Below are positions 16,598 to 27,619 of a stretch of 64,000 nucleotides of DNA, piece by piece (the stretch's first letter is position 1; every line of letters begins with the position of its first letter). The stretch spans positions 248,001 to 312,000 of the forward strand of contig NZ_JAUGZK010000002.1 of NCBI RefSeq assembly GCF_036327005.1, given 5' to 3'. Origin of the DNA: Alkalimonas mucilaginosa. Lineage in GTDB: Bacteria > Pseudomonadota > Gammaproteobacteria > Enterobacterales > Alteromonadaceae. A program made the position numbers and the translations under genes. Below the pieces are notes generated by a model. That model saw only the letters and a list, made by a program, of their open reading frames with translations. It was not told the origin of the DNA and did no database searches.

Positions 16598-18235
16598 GTG
16601 AGTAAACGGCAGGCGACAGCATCGGAAGAAGCACTCTGGCGGATTTTTACCGTGCCGGAAGCGCCGGATTCCACGCTCAGCAAAATTGAGCAGAATATAT
16701 CGCAGAATCTGGCCGGATTCCTGCGCGAAAGCATTGTGGCGGTGGAAAAACCGCTGTGGCAAATCGAGCGTGACTTCCAGGATTTTCAGATCCCGTTGGC
16801 GCCACAATTTGTTTCTGATTATGCCGATGCCATGATGGAAAAGCTGGTGGCGCATTCGGTGCACACTGCTTCGCCCAGTTTTATTGGCCATATGACTTCG
16901 GCCCTGCCGTATTTTGTGCTGCCACTGTCGAAAATGATGGTGGGGCTGAATCAGAACCTGGTCAAAATTGAAACCTCCAAAGCTTTTACGCCGTTGGAGC
17001 GTCAGGTGCTGGGCATGATGCACCACCTGGTGTATCAGCAAGAGGCTGGTTTTTACAGCAAGTGGATGCACAGCGCCAATCACGCGCTGGGGGCTTTTTG
17101 CTCGGGTGGCACCATCGCCAACATCAGCGCTTTGTGGATTGCCCGAAACCGCTTATTGGGACCAGATGGCGACTTTAGAGGCATCGCCCGTGAAGGCTTG
17201 TTCCGTGCGATGAAGCACTATGGTTACGATGGTTTGGCGGTGTTGATCTCCGAGCGCGGCCATTATTCACTGGGCAAGGCCACCGATGTGCTGGGCCTTG
17301 GCCGTGATGATTTGATTGCAGTTAAAACCGATGGCAACAACAAGGTCGATATGGCCGAGATGCGCCGCATTTGCGCCGAGCTGCAAGCCAAAAATATCCG
17401 GGTGCTGGCGGTGATTGGCGTGGCTGGTACTACCGAGACTGGCAACATCGATCCCTTGCATCAACTGGCTGATTTGGCGCAAGAGCTGCAATGTTGTTTC
17501 CATGTCGATGCAGCCTGGGGTGGAGCAACCTTGTTGTCGGAGAAATACCGGCACTTGCTAAGCGGCATTGAACGGGCCGACTCGGTCACCATCGATGCCC
17601 ATAAACAGATGTATGTGCCGATGGGCGCCGGCATGGTGGTGTTTAAAGACCCATCCAGCGCTCATGCGATTGAGCACCACGCCGAATACATTTTGCGTAA
17701 AGGCTCCAAAGATTTGGGTAGCCAAACGTTGGAAGGCTCCCGTCCCGGCATGGCAATGCTGGTGCATGCCTGTTTGCAGGTCATTGGCCGCGATGGTTAC
17801 GAAATTTTGATCAATCGCAGTTTGGAAAAAGCTCGTTACTTTGCAGAGTTGATTGAGGCACATAACGAGTTCGAATTGATCAGCGAACCTGAGCTGTGTC
17901 TGTTGACGTATCGTTACGTGCCAGCCGAAGTCCAGCTGGCTTTGCAGAAAGCCAGCCCGGAGCAGCGTGAAAAAATCAACGAGCTGCTAAATAGCCTGAC
18001 TAAATTTATCCAAAAGCGGCAACGTGAGCAGGGCAAATCCTTTGTGTCCCGTACCCGCTTAACACCGGAGCAGTACCAGCGTCAGGAAATGATCGTATTC
18101 CGGGTAGTACTTGCCAACCCGCTGACTACCCGGGATATTCTGCACGATATCCTGCAGGAGCAAACTGAGATTGCCCGCCAAAGCCGGCAGGTATACCCCA
18201 AGCTGATGCAGTGGGTGAAAGAGCTGGCGGCTTAA
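16598..18235 (+). CDS. panP: PLP-dependent aspartate 1-decarboxylase PanP
   Basis: PanP (TIGR03799 family) converts aspartate to beta-alanine for pantothenate in bacteria that lack the pyruvoyl enzyme PanD. The product belongs to the group II decarboxylases: HTASPSFIGHMTSALPYFVL in the N-terminal half, the glycine-rich FCSGGTIANISALW, the PLP-aspartate string HVDAAWGGA, and the PLP lysine in TIDAHKQMYVPMG. I prefer the GTG at 16598 (CAGGA upstream, 545 aa); an in-frame ATG at 16538 would add 20 residues but has a poor ribosome site. panB and panC are in this window and no panD accompanies them. Confidence 0.9.
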   Translation: MSKRQATASEEALWRIFTVPEAPDSTLSKIEQNISQNLAGFLRESIVAVEKPLWQIERDFQDFQIPLAPQFVSDYADAMMEKLVAHSVHTASPSFIGHMTSALPYFVLPLSKMMVGLNQNLVKIETSKAFTPLERQVLGMMHHLVYQQEAGFYSKWMHSANHALGAFCSGGTIANISALWIARNRLLGPDGDFRGIAREGLFRAMKHYGYDGLAVLISERGHYSLGKATDVLGLGRDDLIAVKTDGNNKVDMAEMRRICAELQAKNIRVLAVIGVAGTTETGNIDPLHQLADLAQELQCCFHVDAAWGGATLLSEKYRHLLSGIERADSVTIDAHKQMYVPMGAGMVVFKDPSSAHAIEHHAEYILRKGSKDLGSQTLEGSRPGMAMLVHACLQVIGRDGYEILINRSLEKARYFAELIEAHNEFELISEPELCLLTYRYVPAEVQLALQKASPEQREKINELLNSLTKFIQKRQREQGKSFVSRTRLTPEQYQRQEMIVFRVVLANPLTTRDILHDILQEQTEIARQSRQVYPKLMQWVKELAA

Positions 18236-18262
18236 AGGCGACTGTTCTGTAACGATGAATGC

Positions 18263-19219
18263 ATGGAGACGTGGGTGAAGAAAGTACTCTGGCTGCTGGG
18301 CGCTGCACTGTTGCTGGTGTTCTGGTGGCTGCAAAGTCGCCAGGAGCTTTCGCAGCAGCAAAGAGTACCAGCCCCACTTTCAGAGCCGTCACTCGCTGTT
18401 ACACAAACTTCCCCAGCTGTTTCTACACTGTCTCAGCTTGACTCTGAGGTGTCGCCGGAGTGGGCTGGCGCTCGGACTGATCGTGAATGGCACGAGAATG
18501 TTAGCCCGCCTGAAACAGCAGACCAAAGCGCTGCAGAGTCACTGCATTGCCCTGGCGTGGAAGAGTTACATGCGCACCCTGGACGCTCTGAGCTGGACAC
18601 CTGGTTTCAGCAGGACCTGATGTTTAATAACTGGAGTGAAGACTTTTTCTGGCAAATGGGCGAAGCTGGTATGTTGCTTGAAGCGCAGGCTGGCAATGTC
18701 TTGGCGATGCGTGCTTTGGCTCTTTATTATGGCGAGCCGGGCGTTGAACTGACCGATTCTGAGCAACAACCAGAACGAGAACCGGATCGACATCAGGCCC
18801 GGTTTTGGTTGTATCAGGCAGCATTGGCGGATATGCCAACCACCTTCACCATCAATGCATTGCTTTTTCTGGATGAGGCAAATCAGCTGGAGCTTACTTA
18901 TTCTGAGGATGGTGTCTTACCTGAGCCATACTTCAGTCAACATCGAGAGCTGCTGATTGCTGCGCTGGCTCAGAAAAAATTCGATCTCTGGGTAACTCCT
19001 GTGTTGCAGCAGATGTCCGCGGGTTCTGGTTCCTGGTTAGCGCATTTAGCATTCTCGGAGGACGAAGTTCAGCAGGCAGAAGAACAACTGGCGGCTCTGA
19101 AAGCTGAGTGGCGTTTTCACCGCAGCCAGCGTGGTCAGTCAGAACACATTGAAATACAGATGCCCCCTGAAGTAGCCGAGTGGTTTGAGTTATCCCGATT
19201 GGCCGCGGAATGCTGGTAG
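18263..19219 (+). CDS. Membrane-anchored protein of unknown function
   Basis: A 318-aa protein with one N-terminal helix (about residues 6-21) and a Gln/Pro/Ser-rich linker to about residue 85, then a helical soluble domain, presumably periplasmic. The stretch EAGMLLEAQAGNVLAMRALALYYGE resembles one SEL1-like helix pair, but repeats are not evident. It lies 27 bases downstream of panP on the same strand. The ATG at 18263 has a weak ribosome site; a GTG four codons later has GGAG upstream and is the alternative start. No family recognised. Confidence 0.6.
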   Translation: METWVKKVLWLLGAALLLVFWWLQSRQELSQQQRVPAPLSEPSLAVTQTSPAVSTLSQLDSEVSPEWAGARTDREWHENVSPPETADQSAAESLHCPGVEELHAHPGRSELDTWFQQDLMFNNWSEDFFWQMGEAGMLLEAQAGNVLAMRALALYYGEPGVELTDSEQQPEREPDRHQARFWLYQAALADMPTTFTINALLFLDEANQLELTYSEDGVLPEPYFSQHRELLIAALAQKKFDLWVTPVLQQMSAGSGSWLAHLAFSEDEVQQAEEQLAALKAEWRFHRSQRGQSEHIEIQMPPEVAEWFELSRLAAECW

Positions 19220-19252
19220 TAGCTGAGGCCTGCTAAGACAGCACCGACTATC

Positions 19253-19642
19253 TTAAAAGGCGCTGAGTAGCCAGAGTGCTATCGCCACTGTACTCAACAC
19301 GATTGCACAGCCATAACACAGCCATTTAGCCAGTTGGCCATGGGCCAGCTTCAGATCGTGCAAGCCGTGGTGAATGCGATGCATGGCATGAAACAGTGGC
19401 AGCACCAAGGCCCCCAGCACCACCCCCAGCCCCAGCGGATGAAACACCAGCGCATGCAGCCGCTGATAGCTGAGCTGCTCTGCACTGACAAGCCCAAGCG
19501 GGATGCCCAGCAGCACCAGCAAGGCGATGGCCGGGACCAGCATCGCCACGCAAACACCACCGGCACTAAACAGCGACCACCAGATAGGCTCATCCGAGCG
19601 GCGTGGGGTTGTCTGAGGGGGGTCTTGCTTATTGGTGCGCAT
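19253..19642 (-). CDS. frdD: Fumarate reductase membrane anchor FrdD
   Basis: Small membrane subunit of the quinol:fumarate reductase. The 129-aa protein shows the FrdD start RSDEPIWWSLFSAGG, three hydrophobic helices and the LPLFHAMHRIHHGLHDLK motif of the quinol-site helix. Its first codons overlap frdC by 14 bases. Together with FrdC it holds the FrdAB dimer on the membrane and contributes the quinone pocket. It is the last gene of the operon. Confidence 0.93.
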   Translation of the reverse strand: MRTNKQDPPQTTPRRSDEPIWWSLFSAGGVCVAMLVPAIALLVLLGIPLGLVSAEQLSYQRLHALVFHPLGLGVVLGALVLPLFHAMHRIHHGLHDLKLAHGQLAKWLCYGCAIVLSTVAIALWLLSAF

Positions 19643-20030
19643 CCAAACCTCCTAACAGCCACCACAGCGCCACGAAAACCAGCAACACCCCGGCCCACTG
19701 GGCACTTACCATCAGCCAGGCGGGCAAGGTGCGGCTGCCAAGGCGCAGCGGCATCACTTGTGGAAAGAGCACAAAGAAAGTCCAGGCATGAAACAAGCTG
19801 GCCACCAGCGCCAGGCTATTCAGTGCGATGACCCAAGGCTGTTGCAACCAGCTAAGGTACTGCAGCCAGCTGGCTTCGCCTTGCCCCAGTGCATAGAGGC
19901 CATACAGCAGGCTGGCGACAAAAAACAGCAGTGGCAGTACGGTAGCTTCACGCAGCATGTAAAAGCGGTAGGCCGGATGCTTTAACCACCAGCTGGCCGG
20001 CATCGTTGGCTGATAGGGTTTTCGGCTCAT
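19629..20030 (-). CDS. frdC: Fumarate reductase membrane anchor FrdC
   Basis: A 133-aa three-helix anchor. The family signature at the start is visible: RKPYQPTMPASWWLKHPAYR then FYMLREATVLPLLFF. The later part is SLFHAWTFFVLFPQVMP in place of the E. coli LLHTKTWFELAPK. The start overlaps the frdB stop (ATGA). Subunit size and order match the E. coli frdABCD operon. Confidence 0.94.
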   Translation of the reverse strand: MSRKPYQPTMPASWWLKHPAYRFYMLREATVLPLLFFVASLLYGLYALGQGEASWLQYLSWLQQPWVIALNSLALVASLFHAWTFFVLFPQVMPLRLGSRTLPAWLMVSAQWAGVLLVFVALWWLLGGLDAHQ

Positions 20031-20764
20031 TTGCTTTGCTCCTTAGCCGGCTTGAACCACTGAATCACCCCATCCAGTGTCGAGGCGATCTTGCCCTGAT
20101 TCACGGCCGCAGCAGGATCCACGCCCTTAGGGCAAACGGTCGAGCAGTAACCAACAAAAGTACAGCCCCAGACGCCGTTGTCGCTGTTTAGTTGCGCCAT
20201 GCGCTCAGCCTTGCCGCTATCGCGACTGTCCAGATTGTAGCGATGCGCCAGCGCAATGGCGGCCGGGCCCAAAAAATCCGGCTTTAAGCCAAACTGCGGG
20301 CAGGCAGCATAGCAAAGACCACAGTTGATGCAGTTGGAAAACTGCTTATAGCGCGCCAGCTGGGCCGGTGTTTGCCGGTGGGGTTGGCCTGGTGGCGCTG
20401 CCTCGGCAATCAGGTAGGGCTTTATGGCGGTTAAATGGTCCAAAAAGCGCGACATGTCCACGATCAGATCTTTTTCCACCGGGAAATTACCCAGTGGAGC
20501 CAGTTGCAGGCCTTTGGGGTAATCGCGCAAAAAGGTTTTGCAGCCAAGCTTGGGTACGCCATTGACCATCACACCGCAGGAGCCACAAATCGCCATCCGG
20601 CACGACCAGCGGTAGCTTAAGCTGCTGTCCTGCCCGGCTTTGATTTGCTCCAGCGCATCCAGCACCGAGGTACTGTCGTCGTACTCGACACGAAAATCTT
20701 GCCAGTGGGGGGCGTTGTCCTGCTCTGGCTGGTAGCGTTGCAACCGGATCGCTAGGGTTGGCAT
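20027..20764 (-). CDS. frdB: Fumarate reductase iron-sulfur subunit FrdB
   Basis: The 245-aa electron-transfer subunit has the 2Fe-2S ligands in CRMAICGSCGVMVNG near residue 61, the 4Fe-4S ligands in CINCGLCYAACPQF near residue 151, and the 3Fe-4S set in CTFVGYCSTVCPKGVDP near residue 207. These carry electrons from quinol to the flavin in FrdA. The start overlaps the frdA stop by one base. Confidence 0.97.
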   Translation of the reverse strand: MPTLAIRLQRYQPEQDNAPHWQDFRVEYDDSTSVLDALEQIKAGQDSSLSYRWSCRMAICGSCGVMVNGVPKLGCKTFLRDYPKGLQLAPLGNFPVEKDLIVDMSRFLDHLTAIKPYLIAEAAPPGQPHRQTPAQLARYKQFSNCINCGLCYAACPQFGLKPDFLGPAAIALAHRYNLDSRDSGKAERMAQLNSDNGVWGCTFVGYCSTVCPKGVDPAAAVNQGKIASTLDGVIQWFKPAKEQSK

Positions 20765-22566
20765 TAACAGCTCTCCTTGGGTGGCTTGTCCGTTTGTGGT
20801 TGACCGCCATAGCGGCGCTCAGCCGGTGGCGATAAACTGGTATCCACTGTCTGCCATTCAATGCGGGCTCCGGAGCCAGCTTGATAAAAGGCCAGACTGT
20901 GGCGCAGAAAGTCCTGATCGTTGCGGTTGGTAAGGCCTGGCTCCTGACGCTGATGGGCACCCCGCGACTCTTTGCGCTCAAGCGCTGCCTGACACATGGC
21001 TTCGGCCACATCCAGGCCAAAACCAAGCTCAAGTGCATGCAGCCGCTCGGTATTAAAGGCTTTGCCGGTATCTCCAAGGCGCAATTGCTGGTAGCGGTGT
21101 TGCAGCTGCCCTAAGGTGCTGAGTGTCTGTTGCAGGCCAGCTTCGCAGCGATAAATACCACAGCCTTGCTCCATGCTTTCAGCCAGTTGCTGGCGCAGTT
21201 CGTGCCAGCGTTCGGTGCCGTTGCCGCTGTGTAGTCTTTTCAAGGGGCTAACAGCCTGTTCAGTCAGTTTGCTGATTAAGGCGTCTGTAGCAGCCGGATG
21301 TGGCTCACTGGCAACCCGGGCGGCTTCACGCCCTGCTACCTTGCCAAACACCAGCAGTTCGGTCAAAGAGTTGGAGCCCAGCCGGTTGGCACCATGCAGC
21401 CCGATTGAGGCGCATTCGCCAACCGCATAAAGACCTGCAATGCTGGTGGCGCAGTTCGCATCGGTTAAAATACCGCCCATGGTGTAATGCACCGCCGGGC
21501 GGATCGGAATAGGGCTTTTAACCGGATCGACATTGACATAGGCTTTGGCCAGCTCGCAGATAAAAGGCAGTCGCTCCAGCAGGTAGCGCTGACCCAAGTG
21601 GCGTAGATCCAAATGCACTACTTCGCCTTGCGGGTGTGAAATGGTGCGGCCTTGTTGCTGCTCGTGCCAGAAAGCCTGAGATAACTTGTCGCGAGGCCCC
21701 AGCTCCATGGTTTTATTCTGCGGCTTGCCCAGCGGTGTTTCCGGCCCCAGGCCATAATCCTGCAAGTAGCGGTAGCCCTCTTTATTTAGCAGGATGCCAC
21801 CTTCGCCCCGGCAGGCCTCGGTGATCAGGATGCCGGAACCCGGTAAGCCGGTTGGGTGGTACTGCACAAACTCCATATCGCGCAGTGCCACGCCATGACG
21901 GTAGGCCAGCGCCATGCCATCGCCGGTGACAATGCCGCCATTGGTATTAAACTGATAGACCCGGCCAGCGCCGCCGGTGGCCAGAATCACGCTGGCAGCT
22001 TTAATTTGCACCAGTTCGCCGCTGGCAATCTCAATCGCCAGCACGCCATAGCAGCGCTGTTCATGCACCAACAAATCCAGCAGAAAGTACTCATCCAGCC
22101 GGTTAATTTGTGGGTACTTCAGCGAGGTTTGAAACAGGGTGTGCAGGATATGAAAGCCGGTTTTATCGGCGGCAAACCAGGTGCGCTCGGTTTTCATGCC
22201 GCCAAAGCGCCGCACCTGCACCTCACCGCTTTGTTGCCGGCTCCAGGGGCAGCCCCAGTGCTCCAGCTGCACCAGCTCTTCAAAGGCGTGTTTGACAAAA
22301 TAATCCACCACCCCTTGCTCGGCCAGCCAGTCGCTGCCAGCCACGGTATCGTCAAAGTGTGCTTGCAGGCTGTCGTGGCCCAGTGTTACCGCTGCAGCAC
22401 CGCCTTCGGCGGCTACGGTATGCGAGCGCATCGGGTATACCTTGGACAGCAGGGTCACCGACAGCTTAGGGTTGGCTGCGCTGGCAGCGATAGCACTGCG
22501 CAGGCCAGCACCACCACCGCCGACAACCAGCACATCGGTGCTGAGTGTTTTGACAATTTCAGGCAT
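20764..22566 (-). CDS. frdA: Fumarate reductase flavoprotein subunit FrdA
   Basis: The catalytic subunit reduces fumarate to succinate as terminal electron acceptor in anaerobic respiration. Starting at the ATG at 22566 gives 600 aa, close to E. coli FrdA (602). Key sites are the FAD Rossmann loop GGGGAGLRSAI near residue 15, the covalent-FAD histidine in RSHTVAAEGG, and the active-site arginine region TEACRGEGGILLNKEGYRY. The frame remains open much further upstream but that part is read within the preceding gene. Its start overlaps the stop of the prenyltransferase (TGATG). Confidence 0.97.
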   Translation of the reverse strand: MPEIVKTLSTDVLVVGGGGAGLRSAIAASAANPKLSVTLLSKVYPMRSHTVAAEGGAAAVTLGHDSLQAHFDDTVAGSDWLAEQGVVDYFVKHAFEELVQLEHWGCPWSRQQSGEVQVRRFGGMKTERTWFAADKTGFHILHTLFQTSLKYPQINRLDEYFLLDLLVHEQRCYGVLAIEIASGELVQIKAASVILATGGAGRVYQFNTNGGIVTGDGMALAYRHGVALRDMEFVQYHPTGLPGSGILITEACRGEGGILLNKEGYRYLQDYGLGPETPLGKPQNKTMELGPRDKLSQAFWHEQQQGRTISHPQGEVVHLDLRHLGQRYLLERLPFICELAKAYVNVDPVKSPIPIRPAVHYTMGGILTDANCATSIAGLYAVGECASIGLHGANRLGSNSLTELLVFGKVAGREAARVASEPHPAATDALISKLTEQAVSPLKRLHSGNGTERWHELRQQLAESMEQGCGIYRCEAGLQQTLSTLGQLQHRYQQLRLGDTGKAFNTERLHALELGFGLDVAEAMCQAALERKESRGAHQRQEPGLTNRNDQDFLRHSLAFYQAGSGARIEWQTVDTSLSPPAERRYGGQPQTDKPPKESC

Positions 22567-23495
22567 CAGGCTACCCCTTGCAGTTTCGCCAGCACCAGTC
22601 CCAATAACACCAGAGCGGGCAGGGCATGGGTTAACAGCACATTGTGTCCGAGCACGGCTGCCAGTTGATCCTGGCCTTTGCCCTGACTGTGGTGGCTTGT
22701 ATTGATCGCATGATGCAGCGATCGGATCACACGTACTGCCAATGGGAGTGATAGCAGGCCCAGTAAAGCGGCAGCAGGCAGCCAGCCTTGCCAGGCGGCA
22801 ATGCCGAGCAGCAGATAACACGCCAGCAGCAAAGCACTGAACACCCGGGCGGCTTTGGCCTGGCCCAACACAATGGGCAGATGACGGCGGCCAACCTGGC
22901 GATCGGCTTCGATATCCGGAAATTGATTCAGCAACAACAAGTTGCTAATCAGCAGTGCCAGCAAGGCTGATAAACTTAAGGCCAGCGCATCGGGCTGGCC
23001 GGTCAGCACCCAGTAAGCGCCGAGTGTCATCAAAGCACCAAAGCCAATACCAGGTGCCAGCAGGCAAAGCAGTGGTGATTTGTTGATGTAATCGGTGTAG
23101 CTGTAGATAAGCAAAACCCCGGGTAGACCCAGCAACAACAGACGCCAATCGATCAGTGCACTGAGCGTAAGGCCAATGGTACTGACCAGTAGCAAACTGC
23201 CAATCGCCAGCCAGAGCGCGAGCTGAGCTTGCTCTGGCGCTGCGACCAGAGTGCCGCTGCCGCCACTAAAAGGCGTGCGTCGGGTCAGAAAATCCAGCCC
23301 GGAGCGAAAATCAAAGTATTCGTTAAAGGCATTCACGCTGATATGTGCTGCCAGTGCCATCAACAGCACCAACAGCAGCAAGCCAATGGAGAAGCTACCC
23401 TGCTGATACCAGCTGCCAGCCGCAGCCAGTGCGATGCAAAGGACGGTCAGAGTTAAAAACGGTAACCGGGCAACACCAAAGAAAATTTTAAACAC
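22566..23495 (-). CDS. UbiA-family prenyltransferase, MenA-like
   Basis: The first gene of the frd operon. The GTG at 23495 has AGGAGGG four bases upstream, far better than other starts; product 309 aa. It has about eight membrane helices and both aspartate-rich motifs: NAFNEYFDFRSGLD near residue 55 and DIEADRQVGRRHLPIVLGQ near residue 195. The string RRTPFSGGSGTL is typical of MenA-like members that prenylate 1,4-dihydroxy-2-naphthoate. The link with frdABCD suggests it makes or modifies the low-potential quinone used by fumarate reductase. Exact substrate is inference, and another menA may exist elsewhere. Confidence 0.8.
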   Translation of the reverse strand: MFKIFFGVARLPFLTLTVLCIALAAAGSWYQQGSFSIGLLLLVLLMALAAHISVNAFNEYFDFRSGLDFLTRRTPFSGGSGTLVAAPEQAQLALWLAIGSLLLVSTIGLTLSALIDWRLLLLGLPGVLLIYSYTDYINKSPLLCLLAPGIGFGALMTLGAYWVLTGQPDALALSLSALLALLISNLLLLNQFPDIEADRQVGRRHLPIVLGQAKAARVFSALLLACYLLLGIAAWQGWLPAAALLGLLSLPLAVRVIRSLHHAINTSHHSQGKGQDQLAAVLGHNVLLTHALPALVLLGLVLAKLQGVA

Positions 23496-23521
23496 AGATC
23501 CCTCCTGAATGATTCTGCTAG

Positions 23522-23530
23522 AGTATAGCA
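23522..23530 (-). promoter_or_regulatory. Candidate extended -10 promoter of the frd operon
   Basis: On the minus strand TGC directly precedes TATACT, an extended -10 element about 27 bases upstream of the GTG start. No convincing -35 is seen. I looked for an FNR box and found only half-sites. Confidence 0.4.
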
Positions 23531-23658
23531 ATGAATCGTGACAGCTCTTGATCCAGCCCAAGCTTAACACATAAACCCTGGAGAAATTGCTATTGCCAAG
23601 TAGTGGATTGATTTAACCGGCTATTTTGAGCTGGTATTCTCAAGTACAGGAGGCATTG

Positions 23659-24402
23659 ATGGCGCAGTGGGTAGAGGCTGAAGTCACAGAGAATTACGCC
23701 TGGCACTCAGATTTATGCAGCTTGCGGGTGAATGTACCCGGCTTTGATTTTATCGCCGGCCAGTTTGTCCGGCTGGCGGTGGAAACGGCAGAAGGGCGCC
23801 TGCAACGTGCTTATTCACTGGTCAATGCCCCTGGCGATTCTCAGCTGGACTTTCTACTGACACCGGTAGCCGATGGCAAGGTGTCGCCAAGGTTGCATGC
23901 ACTGCAAGCCGGTGACCGGCTTTGGGTAAGTCAGCCTGCAACCGGCTTCTTTACCCTGGATGAGGTGCCCGCAGGCGATACGCTCTGGCTGATTGCTACC
24001 GGTACCGGCATCGGGCCTTATTTGTCCATGCTGGCCACCAACGAGCCCTGGCAGCGCTTTGGACGCATCGTGTTGGTGCATGGCGTACGGCAGGTGCAGG
24101 ATCTGGTCTATCGTGAGCGGATCGCCAGTTGGCAGCAGCACTACTCCGACCAATTTCATTATCAGCCGGTGGTCACCCGGGAATCACACCCCGATGCGCT
24201 GCAAGCGCGCTTACCGCAGCTGATTCAAAACCGGCAGTTGCAACAGGCTGCTGCGGCGCAATTTGATTTAACCAGCCAAGTGATGCTGTGCGGTAATCCG
24301 GAGATGATTAAAGCAGTACGGGCCGAGCTGGAAATCTTGGGCCTGCGCAAAAATCTGCGCCGTACGCCAGGTCATATTACGGTTGAACAATACTGGAACT
24401 GA
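23659..24402 (+). CDS. fpr: Ferredoxin/flavodoxin--NADP+ reductase
   Basis: FAD enzyme passing electrons between NADPH and ferredoxin or flavodoxin. The ATG at 23659 follows CAGGAGG and gives 247 aa, the size of E. coli Fpr (248). RAYSLVNAP near residue 49 binds FAD; LIATGTGIGPYLSML near residue 111 binds NADP; CGNPEMIK and the C-terminal HITVEQYWN match the bacterial type. It is divergent from the frd operon across 163 bases. Confidence 0.93.
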   Translation: MAQWVEAEVTENYAWHSDLCSLRVNVPGFDFIAGQFVRLAVETAEGRLQRAYSLVNAPGDSQLDFLLTPVADGKVSPRLHALQAGDRLWVSQPATGFFTLDEVPAGDTLWLIATGTGIGPYLSMLATNEPWQRFGRIVLVHGVRQVQDLVYRERIASWQQHYSDQFHYQPVVTRESHPDALQARLPQLIQNRQLQQAAAAQFDLTSQVMLCGNPEMIKAVRAELEILGLRKNLRRTPGHITVEQYWN

Positions 24403-24440
24403 CCCCATGCTTTCCTACTGCAGTGAGAATTCTGTATGCA

Positions 24441-24475
24441 GCGGAGCCAAGGTGGCTGCTTGGCCGTCTGTCCGC
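24441..24475. other. Nested stem-loop upstream of acnA
   Basis: GCGGA (24441-24445) and TCCGC (24471-24475) enclose GCCAAG (24446-24451) and CTTGGC (24459-24464). It lies between fpr and acnA and could end the fpr transcript or sit in the acnA leader. No T-run follows. Confidence 0.35.
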
Positions 24476-24507
24476 TAAGCTGATGACAACAACGATGCAG
24501 GAGCACC

Positions 24508-27165
<2,658 letters not shown>

Positions 27166-27204
27166 CGGGTGATTGCCACTCTTGTGGCCATTTTTGTTGA
27201 CCCT

Positions 27205-27232
27205 AAAAAGCAACTTATTCGTTGCTTTTTTT
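27205..27232 (+). terminator. Intrinsic terminator after acnA
   Basis: AAAAAGCAAC (27205-27214), six-base loop, GTTGCTTTTT (27221-27230) and further Ts to 27232. The left arm coincides with the first operator-like repeat of the hipBA region. Confidence 0.85.
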
Positions 27233-27280
27233 GTTTTTGGCAACTAATATGTTTCTTATAGTGTAAAAGCAACTTATATG
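27210..27280 (+). promoter_or_regulatory. Three phased direct repeats upstream of hipB, likely operators
   Basis: GCAACTTATTCG (27210-27221), GCAACTAATATG (27240-27251) and GCAACTTATATG (27269-27280) share the core GCAACTWAT. The copies are 30 and 29 bases apart, close to three helical turns, so they face the same side of the DNA. A TATAGT box (27257-27262) lies between the second and third copies. The third ends ten bases before the hipB-like ATG. This arrangement suits autorepression by the HipB-like protein. Confidence 0.6.
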
Positions 27281-27289
27281 ACTACTTAG

Positions 27290-27619
27290 ATGGCATCTTT
27301 ACTTCAGCAGATAAAGCAGCGCCGGGTAACGCTTGGTCTTAAGCAGAACGATATGCTGCTGCGTGTTGGTATATCACGCCAGCAATACCAACGACTCGAA
27401 TCCAAGGGAAACCCCAGGTTGGATACGTTGGAGCTAATCGCGAAGGGCTTGAACAGTGAGCTTCTGCTGATCCCAAAAGATAAGCTAAGTGCCGTACTGG
27501 CGGTGTTGGAGCAAGAGCCTTCAGCATTTGGTCTAAGCACTTCAACACCAGAGCACGAGCAGATCAAGAAAAGTCTCGCTGATGACCCATGGCAGGATAT
27601 ATTGAGGGATGGCCAGTGA
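27290..27619 (+). CDS. HipB-like XRE antitoxin/repressor
   Basis: A 109-aa protein with an N-terminal helix-turn-helix (about residues 5-62: RVTLGLKQNDMLLRVGIS then RQQYQRLESKGNPRLDTLEL) and a C-terminal extension (to DPWQDILRDGQ) that probably binds the kinase partner. In HipBA systems this protein neutralises HipA and represses the operon. Its stop overlaps the GTG start of the HipA-like gene. Three phased repeats upstream are its likely sites. It is not close to E. coli HipB in sequence; family assignment rests on fold and partner. Confidence 0.85.
   Translation: MASLLQQIKQRRVTLGLKQNDMLLRVGISRQQYQRLESKGNPRLDTLELIAKGLNSELLLIPKDKLSAVLAVLEQEPSAFGLSTSTPEHEQIKKSLADDPWQDILRDGQ

Noticed and set aside
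21856..22668. A 270-codon plus-strand frame
   Set aside because: It lies antisense to frdA and the prenyltransferase gene, which are certain, and its His/Gln-rich translation has no family features.
23496..23658. An FNR site for the frd operon
   Set aside because: Only isolated TTGAT half-sites occur; no TTGAT-4-ATCAA palindrome is present in the gap.
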